Below, in pieces: positions 12,101 to 21,365 of a stretch of 64,000 bases of DNA (its first letter is position 1; the number at the start of each line of letters is the position of its first letter). Where the stretch lies: positions 2,383,509 to 2,447,508 of the forward strand of contig RPFO01000448.1 in assembly GCA_009746045.1 (NCBI GenBank), read 5' to 3'. A program made the translations under genes and the position numbers. The DNA is from Mesostigma viride. Taxonomy: Eukaryota; Streptophyta; Mesostigmatophyceae; Mesostigmatales; Mesostigmataceae. A model generated the notes under the pieces. It did not search any database and was not told the DNA's origin. It saw nothing but the letters and a program-made list of their open reading frames with translations.

Positions 12101-12742
12101 GTCCACTGCCACCAGCAGCTTCAAACCCCTGATTCTCTGAATATCTACCTGCACATGGCCTGGCTGCAAAATAGGAGTCCTGGCATGAGACTGCTTGGGC
12201 TTTCTAGCAACTAGCCTGCACTTGCAAGCTTGAGCAACCTGTTGGCAGATGGAGTACAACTCACTTCCTCCCAGCCGTCTAGCAACTTGCAAAGACTGAG
12301 CTGCATGGCCAAACATGGTATGCAACCTTGAGGCAATGTCATACAAGAGAGAAAACCTTTTATTGTCATTATTAGCACTCAAGGTATGTACAGATCCCTT
12401 ATGTACAGGAGGCACCAGGGTCGTGCCTGTCAGACTGTCTCCAGCCCTATCCTCATCCTGACCATCCTGTGCCAGTCCTGCACGGTCAGAATGCTTCTGA
12501 GATCCACCTGGGTCCACATCACCAGGTCCTACCTCAGGCTCAGCACCGCCATGGCGGGCACGTTGGCGAGTAACCACTGCAGCTACAGCTGGCATACTCT
12601 CTGTGGTAACCAAGCTTGCCCCATCGTGTCCAATAGGCTCTTTCACTAGAGCATGGGGCTGCCCCTCACTGCTGTCACTAGCAGCTTCATTACACACCCC
12701 TGGGGGCACCCTCCAGGGTTCAGGGATGTGTGCAGGCTCAAG
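9153..12742 (-). CDS. pol: Copia Pol polyprotein (INT, PR-like, RT, RNase H), frameshifted near its end
   Basis: The frame is open from just after the gag stop (12743) to 9305; residue numbers count from 12709. Integrase core: acidic residues near 188 (VQVDIQ), 243 (CDIQFE) and 271 (GVVERAI), preceded by a His/Cys-rich region. A retropepsin-like domain follows at about 515-600, with MEIDTNAQVS in the catalytic position and VILGQNFL as its second hallmark. Copia-type reverse transcriptase comes next: VLLDFKRAFL near 787 and SLHGDDLHLL near 883, where Copia elements usually have YVDD. RNase H starts near 1025 (IFVDSSMDAR, SSDVAECRAI, LLTDSMGM). A frameshift near 9325 moves the last part (LKHIPGEENPADALTK) into another frame ending at 9153. 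The order INT before PR differs from textbook Copia (PR-INT-RT-RH). The asparagine in DTNA and the HGDD box may mean reduced activity or a divergent lineage. Confidence 0.88.
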
Positions 12743-13930
12743 TCAATGATCAGCAGCCTTGCCCTTGCCCTTGTCCTGGGATGGACCAGCCTTGTCCTTG
12801 CTGCCACCCTGAGCTGGCTTGCTCTGACCTTCCTGCCTCAGGTACGAGGGACACTCATTCCTGAAGTGACCCTTCCCCTGGCAGAAATAACATTCCACCT
12901 GACTGATGTCCCGTGAGGTCCCACTGCTGGGCCCAGCCTTGGGAGGACCACCCACCCTCTTGAAGTCAAACTGGGACTGTGGATGTCCCGACTTCGGCGG
13001 GGTCCCCCGTCCAGCCCTTCTGTCACGCCCCCTCCTGGACCTTCCTCGACCCCTTGAAGAGGTCTCAGGCCCTCTCGAGGGCGCTGGGCCCCCGTGGCCC
13101 GATCCCCTCATGGACTTAACCGTGGGTTCAGTGGCCTCCTCATCACCCTGACGAGGGCGCTTACCACCCACGTACTTGCCGCTGAAACACTCATACAACT
13201 GGTCCGTCATGGCTGCCCAGCCATGGACCTGTCGCATGTGGATGGTCACATTATCCATGGTGACCGGATCCAGCTGCAGCGACTTGAGAAAGTCGCCCAT
13301 GGCCATCCGATCTGCGACGAAGAAGCCCTTGGCCATGGCGTCCTCCCTCAGCTTGACGAAGTCTTCAAAGGCGTGGACCACTAGCTGCCCCTTGATGGGC
13401 TTGTAGTCCAGGTATTCTTGCTTCAGGTGGGACCCATCTATGGTCCTCTTGTCACTCAGGAACGACCTGAGTCGCGTCATAAACGCCGCCCAGGTGTCCC
13501 CCGCCGCGTGTCGCTCCCGAACAAACTTGAACAGCCGCCTCGCCGACTGCCGTATGTAGGCACTAGACGCCAGGATGCGAAGCTTGTCACCGTTGTATAT
13601 CTCCGTGTACAAGTTCATGTCCTCTAACATCCTCTCAGCATCCCGGGGCTGCCAATTGTCCTTGATGGACTGAAACTGGCCTAGCACCGCGTACCCCTCA
13701 GCCACGGTTGGTCGCTTAGGCGCCGCTTGATCTGCGGCTGGCGCGTGCTGACCGCCCTGCGATCCTTGGCTCTGATTATCTGGCACCTCAGCCTGGTCTC
13801 CCAGCGCCTGGCCGTCCCCGCGTCCATCGCGTCCACCGCGTCCATCGCGTCCATCTCGTCCATCCATCCCAGCGCCGCGCCGCGCGAAGCCCATAAAGCC
13901 CGCTTGTTGGTTGATAGCTCCATCATCCAT
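12743..13930 (-). CDS. gag: Copia Gag capsid/nucleocapsid protein
   Basis: A 395-residue protein starting at ATG 13930 (MDDGAINQQAG). An Asp/Gly/Arg repeat region (residues about 22-40) is followed by a helical capsid part (about 75-250) of the UBN2/Retrotran_gag type, then an Arg/Gly-rich linker. Near residue 350 there is a CCHC zinc knuckle, CYFCQGKGHFRNEC, for RNA packaging. The frame ends at TGA (12745-12743). The pol frame continues in the same frame directly after this stop (TGA then CTT GAG), so Gag-Pol could be made by stop-codon readthrough, or the stop could be a mutation that splits a once-single ORF. Confidence 0.88.
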   Translation of the reverse strand: MDDGAINQQAGFMGFARRGAGMDGRDGRDGRGGRDGRGDGQALGDQAEVPDNQSQGSQGGQHAPAADQAAPKRPTVAEGYAVLGQFQSIKDNWQPRDAERMLEDMNLYTEIYNGDKLRILASSAYIRQSARRLFKFVRERHAAGDTWAAFMTRLRSFLSDKRTIDGSHLKQEYLDYKPIKGQLVVHAFEDFVKLREDAMAKGFFVADRMAMGDFLKSLQLDPVTMDNVTIHMRQVHGWAAMTDQLYECFSGKYVGGKRPRQGDEEATEPTVKSMRGSGHGGPAPSRGPETSSRGRGRSRRGRDRRAGRGTPPKSGHPQSQFDFKRVGGPPKAGPSSGTSRDISQVECYFCQGKGHFRNECPSYLRQEGQSKPAQGGSKDKAGPSQDKGKGKAADH

Positions 13931-14032
13931 GATGGCCTCTGTTCAGATCTGCTACAGCCAGCCAAGTGGCCAAGCAGCAATTAAAGCAATATAAGCTACT
14001 GAACAAGAAAGGAAAGTGCCAAGTGTTACCAC

Positions 14033-14949
14033 TCAGGCAAGACCACCACGGCTGGCCCCAGGCGCGTCCTGGTTCTCCTTGTCGCTGTCGTCGTCGCTGT
14101 CGCTCACCACAATCAGCTCTGGCACCCTGCTACCTGCTGCGCCGTCGTCGACCCGCTGTCGGCCCGCGATGACTGAATCGTCACCGTTGGTATAGTAGAC
14201 AGGTGACAACCCGTCGTTGGCACCCCGCGGATTGTATCTTGGCACCTCGTGGTCGCCAAGTGTCTCGTCGCCTAGCCCAGCGACACCCCCTGCTCCCACC
14301 TCAAGGTCACTATCGTACCCAAGAGGTGCAAACTCTTCCCAACGCGTCACACGAACGCGAAGGGGGGGGCAGTTCCTGAAAAGGAACTCTTGCTCGCTCC
14401 GGAAACCTGCCGACTCTTGCGCGCGCTGTCCTCCGGTGATGGCTTCCGCTGTCGCCCCGACCTCTGCAAGCCGCCTGTAGTGCTCCGCTCCGCGTCGTTC
14501 ACGCCTAACTGGCCCGCTGCAACACCCTCGTCGCCGATGACGCCTGCGAAAGTACGTGGTACCCGCACCCGCTGCTGTCGGTACAAACTCGTGTCGCCCT
14601 GCGCCAGCTGCCTCCGCAACCTCGCCTCGCCTTGCCGCCAACTCCGCCGCACTCGCTCAGCTACTGCAGCTGTAATCACCGTCTGGATGCCGACCAAACC
14701 GTGAAGCTCCTGCTCAAGGTCGTCGATGCTCCGGTGCTCCGGAATGACGATGGTTTGTACGTGTCGCAGAATTCGCTCCCAATCTTCGACCTGGTCGTCG
14801 ACGAATTGCACGAAGCTGCGATTAACAGGCGGACGATCTGCAAGCAATAAAGATAGATCCCGAACGACACGACGCAATTCAGGAGAAATCGAACCCCCAG
14901 CAGACTGCCGAAACCGGAAATCCTGCTGCCGTTGTTCCTCCTGCACCAT
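14033..14949 (-). CDS. extra ORF between 5' LTR and gag of the Copia element (frameshifted)
   Basis: Starts at ATG 14949 (MVQEEQRQQDFRF) and is open to 14347. An overlapping frame continues the reading from about 14480 to TGA/TAG at 14033, so one frameshift near 14400-14480 would join them into about 300 residues. The first part is Leu/Arg/Val-rich and helical (ELRRVVRDLSLLLADRP, VQFVDDQVEDWERIL). The tail is acidic (VSDSDDDSDKENQD). It matches no domain I know. Copia elements normally begin with gag, so this is an unusual accessory gene or captured sequence. Not the same frame as gag. Confidence 0.55.
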
Positions 14950-15040
14950 TCACCACCGGACGAGCTCCTCGTCGTCAACGCTGCACACCGCAACCGGCAA
15001 CGACCCTCCTGGCCGTTCCGCTGAGACTGGTTGTAATTTG

Positions 15041-15735
15041 AGTTAACGTTCTTAGCACACGCAATGTGAAGGATATGGTTGCAATGCAGCAATGTGTGAA
15101 TATGGTTGGAAACGGAGCTTTGTTAAAATCGGATAATGTTACAGCGCTCACACACTTGAGGCTTGTACACGCGCTTGCCAAGTCAAGGCACAACACGTGA
15201 GGCGGGCTCGCAAGAGATGCCCATTTGGCACTGGCCTATTGTTTATATACTTGTGCACTGTGCTTGCTAGTCCTGAGCAGCCTAGGAGGCCTGCTCAGTA
15301 ATAACACCCCGGTACAGTATTCACTACCTGTACAGCGCCCAGTTCCTATACAGTAGGTCTGCCATACAGGCACAGTGACCACAGAGCACAGTCCACAGTG
15401 ACTATTGCATCTGCACCTAGAAGTCCAGGACTAAGCCTGCGGTACCAACAGACCACAGGTTAAGGTTCCTATTTCCTGCGTACGACGTATTAATCCAATA
15501 CCGTCGTAGGTACAGCACCTAATTCCTGTCAGCCCAGGAATTACTGTCGACCCCATATGTCGTCGGCAAATATTTACGTCCGACTTAGAAGAACAGCCGG
15601 CTCGCGCTCGCGCGCGACCGGGAAGTCGGAACGCCATAACTTTCTTGATACTTGTCGGAATGAACTCGTTCCGGTACCGCTGGAATCGCAGAGATATGCC
15701 GAATCAGGATCACGCCAATGCGCTTGGCGTTAACT
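15041..15735 (-). repeat. Copia 5' LTR
   Basis: Partner of 7710-8405. Transcription of the element should start within it on the minus strand. The sequence just inside (15040 downward, CAAATTACAACCAGTCTCAG on the minus strand) does not match the usual initiator-Met primer site, so the tRNA primer is unknown. Confidence 0.92.
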
Positions 15736-15740
15736 ACATG

Positions 15741-16104
15741 AGCCCAAGGACTGCCCGCACAGGTCCACGGCTAACAGGGCTAAGAAGGACCGCATGGCTC
15801 ATGCCAACCTCGGCCCCACACCGCGCCCCGATAATGCCAAGGATCCCAACGGCAGCCGGAACACAACCATGGGAGAGGGTATCAACCGCTTCCTCTGGAA
15901 CGGACTGACCGACTGGAGGGTCTGTCACGACCTGGGTATGCCGGCGGGGGCAAGGATTGCCCTCAAGCTCCACCTTCTCATCACCCCAACCGGCGACGAG
16001 GACTCCATTTTCTGCCCGCTCAACGAGGCCAACGAACCCTACCTGTACGGCTGGGAACCTCGTGGGTACAAAACACAGCGCCCACTCGACTTCTGGACCG
16101 ACGC
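15741..16104 (+). pseudogene. LINE ORF1, segment 3
   Basis: Resumes the LINE ORF1 frame after the Copia element, giving the last cysteine of the zinc knuckle (EPKDC). It continues with a Trp/Gly-rich stretch (MGEGINRFLWNGLTDW, YLYGWEPRGYKTQRP) up to the GACGC target site (16100-16104) of the gypsy-type element. No stop occurs before the insertion. The same frame picks up at 28019. Confidence 0.75.
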
Positions 16105-16887
16105 TGTAACAAGCAAAAATGACTTTGTTGTTACATCCTTTGTTTTGTGAATGTTTGGCTTTTATTCGAGGACTTTTGGATCAGTATTGAGAAAGTTATG
16201 AGGTTTCTAAGACGACGGTACTTGGAGCTGATACTTTGTCAACCAACTGATAGGAACCCTCATTGGTCGTGGCCTGATCCACGTAGGGTTGTAGTTTGTT
16301 GGTTGGTACTACTGATAGTCCTGAGCCCTCATTGGTCGTGGCCTGATCCACGTGGGGTTGTAGTTTGTTGGTTGGTACTATTGAGTCTTAAATGCTCCTT
16401 TGGGACTTCAGTGCTTACGACAGATTTAGGATCTCATGGAAAGATTCTGCCAGGCTGTGTGTGGTGTTGTTCTGTTCTGTGTGATTAGGATGGATACGAA
16501 GATCTTGTATAGAATTCCATGATTCTGATTGGTTCTCTTCAGGCTAAGGTTGGAGCAAGTTCGACAAGCACGTCGATATCAAGGACGTGGGGTCGCCATT
16601 GTTGCTACGTTGGTTTTGATTCACCATGGTATAATAAAGCTTGGCTTTGTTGTCCAATCCATAAGAGCCCCTTGGCTATAGACGTCCTTCAGTTCCACAG
16701 AGGTCGTCTATACACGAGCTTGTCTTTGTGTCTACAAGGGGTGTGATTCCCTAAATCACGTGCTGTGGAATTTCCATCTCAACGTTGCTCGGATACTTGA
16801 AGTTCTGCAACTCAAGAAAGCAACCCAGGTAAAAGATCTTTCATATTGGACTGTGGATGATGCTGATGATCATTTTTAGTCGTTACA
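16105..16887 (+). repeat. gypsy-type 5' LTR
   Basis: Nearly identical to 27235-28013. Carries an internal near-duplicate, CCCTCATTGGTCGTGGCCTGATCCACGT.GGGTTGTAGTTTG, at about 16256-16310 and 16326-16375. Confidence 0.9.
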
Positions 16888-16888
16888 T

Positions 16889-16900
16889 TGGTATCGGAGG
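16889..16900 (+). promoter_or_regulatory. primer binding site (initiator-Met tRNA type)
   Basis: TGGTATCGGAGG directly follows the 5' LTR and is one base off the TGGTATCAGAG commonly used by plant LTR elements. Confidence 0.75.
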
Positions 16901-17115
16901 ATCTCTACTTTGGTGTTTCTCTTGAAGTCGTAACCTTCCGGGTAGTATAACGTTGATCAGATGTCTGTCATCCGAGAAGATTCATAGAGTTGCGGAAAAC
17001 TTATGGTGTTACAGACTGAGACACATCCTGATGTGACTGTCTTGCTCTGTAACACTAGAAGTCAGCCGTAACCGTTGTCTCTACTAGGCAGACGATCGCG
17101 ACTTCATGTGGTAGT

Positions 17116-17349
17116 ATGAGTAGTTTGAAGACACAATCACCTTTACCCCCTACTAATCAAGGTGCGAGCGATCCGTCATCATCTCTTGAACCCATTGCTA
17201 GGGAAGGTGCTGAGACAACTACTCATACTCCACGGCGTCAACTTAATTTCAATCGTACTTCTATGACTGAAGTGAGGCGGGTTACACAATCACCTTCATC
17301 CCTACGGAACCAGGTGTGGGCGACCTTCTTCTCCTTCACCTCTCCCTAG
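17116..17349 (+). pseudogene. possible gag start of the gypsy-type element
   Basis: An ATG-started frame of 77 codons (MSSLKTQSPLPPTNQG) lies about 230 bp after the primer site, where gag is expected. It is Ser/Pro/Thr-rich and stops at 17349 with no capsid or zinc-knuckle motif. Probably the truncated beginning of gag. Confidence 0.35.
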
Positions 17350-18660
17350 AAAAGGGTGTTGCATAAGCTGCATTATTAACGCACCACTAAGTCACCGTCC
17401 CTTTCTTTAAATTCGTGCAATATTTCATTGACAAGCGTCCTTACTTACGGGCTTTCGGCTGGCTGGCCGCATCGTGCTGAAGTCCGACCACCGCCCTGTC
17501 TGTCGTGGCTGCTGACGCCGCAGTCTCTGCCTAGCTCCAAACATCTTTATATATCGGCATTACGCAAGTGTTGCTACGTTTCGAGCAGGGCAATGCGGAG
17601 TGTTGGGCCAGTAGCTCAGCAGGTCCGGCTCCAGAATCCTGCTAGGAGCTGTCTTTTTTCCCTGCAGGCTCGGTTTTCGGCCAGGCTGACATGGCGCTAC
17701 GGGTTATGGCTGAGCCGACGCACTGTTGCTGCCACATCAATCCGACGCCGCGCCAAAGTGTCCGCGGTAATTCCGGGGTGAAATTGACGAAATTCGGTGC
17801 GCGCGGGAGATGTTGAGTGCAAATTTCATTGCGAAGGCTATGGTAGCGTGAAAATTTACTGTGCACGAATTACGAAGCCATTTTGTACCGGATTTCGCTT
17901 GTTGGATCGGCATTCACGTAAGGAAATTTATTCTGAAAAAAAAGCGTTCGAAATCAGTTCTTTGTTTGGAGGGTGCGAGGGCAAACACGCAGCAGTGGCC
18001 AGTTTCCCACGCCGCGCACAGCTACCCGTGTGTTTTCAAGGTAACCTCTAGAGTAGATTAAGACGCTTCTGGTGGGAGGGCACACTTTCGAACGATTCCT
18101 TATATCATTTCGAAGAAATTTAATGTTGGAATTCCCTTAATTTTGCGTTTCCATGTTGCACGCAATTTCCCCGTAAAAGTCAGAATTATAGGAGCGCTGA
18201 CAGGGGCAAAAATGCATGTCGTGGATTGAATCGCTTTCACCCCATTTCTTGCAGCTTTATGACTTCCACTGGGCAGAGCAACATTGTCCGCTGCATAAAC
18301 TGCGGGCGGGGCTCGCTGCCGACGTCGCTGGTGTGCCCGGGGTGGGGGAGAACCACCATCTACTGGTTTCTATCGTCGTAACCCGCTTTCTTGTCGTAAT
18401 TAACCGGCGTAGTCTAGTGGTTTAAGCGTCCGGCGACGGGCGAAAAGAACTCTTACCCTGACGCCATGGCCTGAGAAGGCACTCCGAGAAGGACTGGGGC
18501 GGGCGGTCTAAATAAAACGCGACAGTGCCCGCACCCCGCCGGCTCACCCCGGCGAACAAGACAAAGCGCACTGTTCCCCCCCTGGGCCCATCGCTGCCGT
18601 CGCCGGGCGGCACGTTGGGGAGGCGGCTCCTTCTCCCTTTTTTGGTGCCTGTTGCATCAT
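17350..18660. other. gypsy interior, no gene seen
   Basis: No supported coding region. An A-box-like word (TAGTCTAGTGG) at about 18411 recalls a tRNA-derived SINE, but a matching B box was not found. Confidence 0.35.
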
Positions 18661-18726
18661 TTTGAACCCCTGGCCAACGGAGGCATGTTCATGAATGAGT
18701 GGATGCATGCATGAATGAATGGATGC

Positions 18727-19569
18727 ATGAATGATGGGGGGAGGGAGGGAGGGGGGGAGGGAGGGAGGGAGCTAGGAGGGAGGGAGGGAGGGAGGGAGGG
18801 AGGGAGGGAGGGAGGAGGGAGGGAGGGAGGGAGGGGGAGGAGGGAGGGAGGGAGGGAGGGGAGGGAGGGAGGGAGGGAGGGAGGGAGGGAGGGAGGGAGG
18901 GAGGGAGGGAGGGAGGGAGGGAGGGAGGGAGGGAGGGAGGGAGGGAGGAGGAGGGAGGGAGGGAGGGAGGGAGGGAGGGAGGAGGAGGGAGGGAGGGAGG
19001 GAGGGAGGGAGGGAGGGAGGAGGGAGGGAGGAGGGAGGAGGGAGGGAGGGAGGGAGGGAGGGAGGGAGGGAGGGAGGGAGGGAGGGAGGGGGAGGGAGGG
19101 AGGAGGGAGGGAGGGAGGGAGGGAGGGGGTGGAGGGGTGGGGGGGAGGGAGGAGGGGGAAGGAGGGAGGGAGGGAGGGAGGGAGGAGGGAGGGAGGGAGG
19201 GAGGGAGGGAGGGAGGGAGGGGGGGAGGGAGGGAGGGAGGGAGGGAGGGAGGGAGGGAGGGAGGGAGGGAGGGAGGAGGGAGGGAGGGAGGGAGGGAGGG
19301 AGGGAGGGAGGGAGGGAGGGAGGGAGGGAGGGAGGGAGGGAGGGAGGGAGGAGGGAGGGAGGGAGGGAGGGAGGGAGGGAGGGAGGGAGGAGGGAGGGAG
19401 GGAGGGAGGAGGGAGGGAGGGAGGGAGGGAGGGAGGGAGGGAGGGAGGGAGGGAGGAGGGAGGGAGGGAGGGAGGGAGGGAGGGAGGGAGGAGGGAGGGA
19501 GGGAGGGAGGGAGGGAGGGAGGGAGGGAGGGAGGGAGGGAGGGAGGGAGGGAGGGAGGGAGGGAGGGAA
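18727..19569. repeat. (GGGA)n microsatellite
   Basis: About 840 bp of GGGA/GAGG tetranucleotide repeats with scattered GGA and GGGGG interruptions. Long apparent frames on both strands (repeating Pro-Pro-Ser-Leu or Arg-Glu-Gly-Gly) are a by-product of the repeat. Confidence 0.97.
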
Positions 19570-19577
19570 GGCATGAC

Positions 19578-19871
<294 letters not shown>

Positions 19872-19876
19872 GTTGT

Positions 19877-20076
19877 ATGGGTGGGTGGGTGGGTGGGTGG
19901 GTGGGTGGGTGGGTGGGTGGGTGGGTGGGTGGGTGGGTGGGTGGGTGGTGGGTGGGTGGGTGGGTGGTGGGTGGGTGGGTGGGTGGGTGGGGGTGGGTGG
20001 GTGGGTGGGTGGGTGGGTGGGTGGGTGGGTGGTGGGTGGGTGGGTGGGTGGGTGGGTGGGTGGGTGGGTGGGTGGG
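19877..20076. repeat. (GGTG)n microsatellite
   Basis: About 200 bp of GGGT repeats with occasional register slips (GGTGGTGGG). Third of three adjoining G-rich tetranucleotide tracts. Confidence 0.97.
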
Positions 20077-20264
20077 GAAGGTGTGCTTTTTATTATGATG
20101 CCTAGCGAAGTTACGTGTGTGTTGTTGATGTACATGTTGACGTTGTATCATGGGCGTGTGCCCCTAAGTCTGCCTTCCTGCAATATCACATAATATATCA
20201 TCAAGATGTGTTGTTGGGAACCTGACTATATATCCCAAACTGGAATGGTTGACTTGCAACTATG

Positions 20265-21365
20265 GGATGAAACCCTTGAAAAACAATTACTAGGAACTGC
20301 ATTTTTAGTGCAATGTTTGCTAGCATCTGTCACCTATTGGTCATGCAAACAGTCTGAATTTCTTGTGGGCAGTTAACATAGATGTTTTTTATGAGCTGTG
20401 CAAAGTTCTAGGCTTAACTGAGTTCATTGATATAGGCACCCATGTGTTGGAACCCTTGGAAAACCAAGAAAAACTGCATTTTTTGGGTATTTATGCTAGC
20501 ATTTGTCACCTATTTGTCATCCAACCCGCCTGAAACTTTGTGGGCATGCTGCATGGGATGTGTTTAGAACATGTGCAAAGTTCCAGCTCCAACTGAGTTC
20601 ATTTGGTGTCATTATGTATGCATATGTGTGATAAAACCCTTGGAAAACCAAGAAAAACTGCATTTTTTGGGTATTTATGCTAGCATTTGTCACCTATTTG
20701 TCATCCAACCCGCCTGAAACTCTGTGGGCATGCTGCATGGGATGTGTTTAGAACATGTGCAAAGTTCCAGCTCCAACTGAGTTCATTTGGTGTCATTATG
20801 TATGCATATGTGTGATAAAACCCTTGGAAAACCAAGAAAAACTGCATTTTTTGGGTATTTATGCTAGCATTCGTCACCTATTTGTCATCCAACCCGCCTG
20901 AAACTCTGTGGGCATGCTGCATGGAATGTGTTTAGAACATGTGCAAAGTTCCAGCTCCAACTGAGTTCATTTGGTGTCATTGTGTATGCATATGTGTGAT
21001 AAAACCCTTGGAAAACCAAGAAAAACTGCATTTTTTGGGTATTTATGCTAGCATTTGTCACCTATTTGTCATCCAACCCGCCTGAAACTCTGTGGGCATG
21101 CTGCATGCGATGTGTTTAGAACATGTGCAAAGTTCCAGCTCCAACTGAGTTCATTTGGTGTCATTATGTATGCATATGTGTGATAAAACCCTTGGAAAAC
21201 CATGAAAAACTGCATTTTTTGGGTATTTATGCTAGCATTTGTCACCTATTTGTCATCTAACCCGCCTAAAACTTTGTGGGCATGCTGCATGGGATGTGTT
21301 TAGAACATGTGCAAAGTCCCAGGCCCAACTGGGTTCATTTGATGTCTTCATATATGCATACATGC
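20265..21365. repeat. 184-bp satellite-like tandem array, about six copies
   Basis: The word TTGGAAAACCA.GAAAAACTGC recurs with starts at 20457, 20641, 20825, 21009 and 21193, exactly 184 bp apart. A more diverged copy precedes it at about 20273. Central copies are nearly identical and edge copies are diverged, as expected for unequal exchange. The unit has no coding frame. Confidence 0.95.

Larger units (their letters stand above)
7710..15735 (-). mobile_element. Copia-type LTR retrotransposon, 8026 bp
   Basis: Two long terminal repeats (696 and 695 bp) enclose a minus-strand set of genes. A 5-bp target duplication ACATG flanks it (7705-7709 and 15736-15740). The LTRs end in an 8-bp perfect inverted repeat AGTTAACG...CGTTAACT, so the termini are AG...CT instead of the usual TG...CA. 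I count four base differences and one 1-bp indel between the LTRs, so the insertion is recent. Gene order on the minus strand is 5' LTR, extra ORF (14949-14033), gag (13930-12743), pol (12742-9153), 3' LTR. Removing it with one ACATG restores the frame of the LINE ORF1. Confidence 0.93.

Noticed and set aside
15000-15040. Copia primer binding site for initiator-Met tRNA
   Set aside because: The sequence inside the 5' LTR does not resemble TGGTATCAGAGC or another primer I can name.
18400-18520. tRNA gene or tRNA-derived SINE (A-box-like TAGTCTAGTGG near 18411)
   Set aside because: No B box, no acceptor stem pairing and no cloverleaf could be drawn.
20265-21365. CRISPR array
   Set aside because: The 184-bp units are repeated end to end without spacers, and the DNA is eukaryotic.
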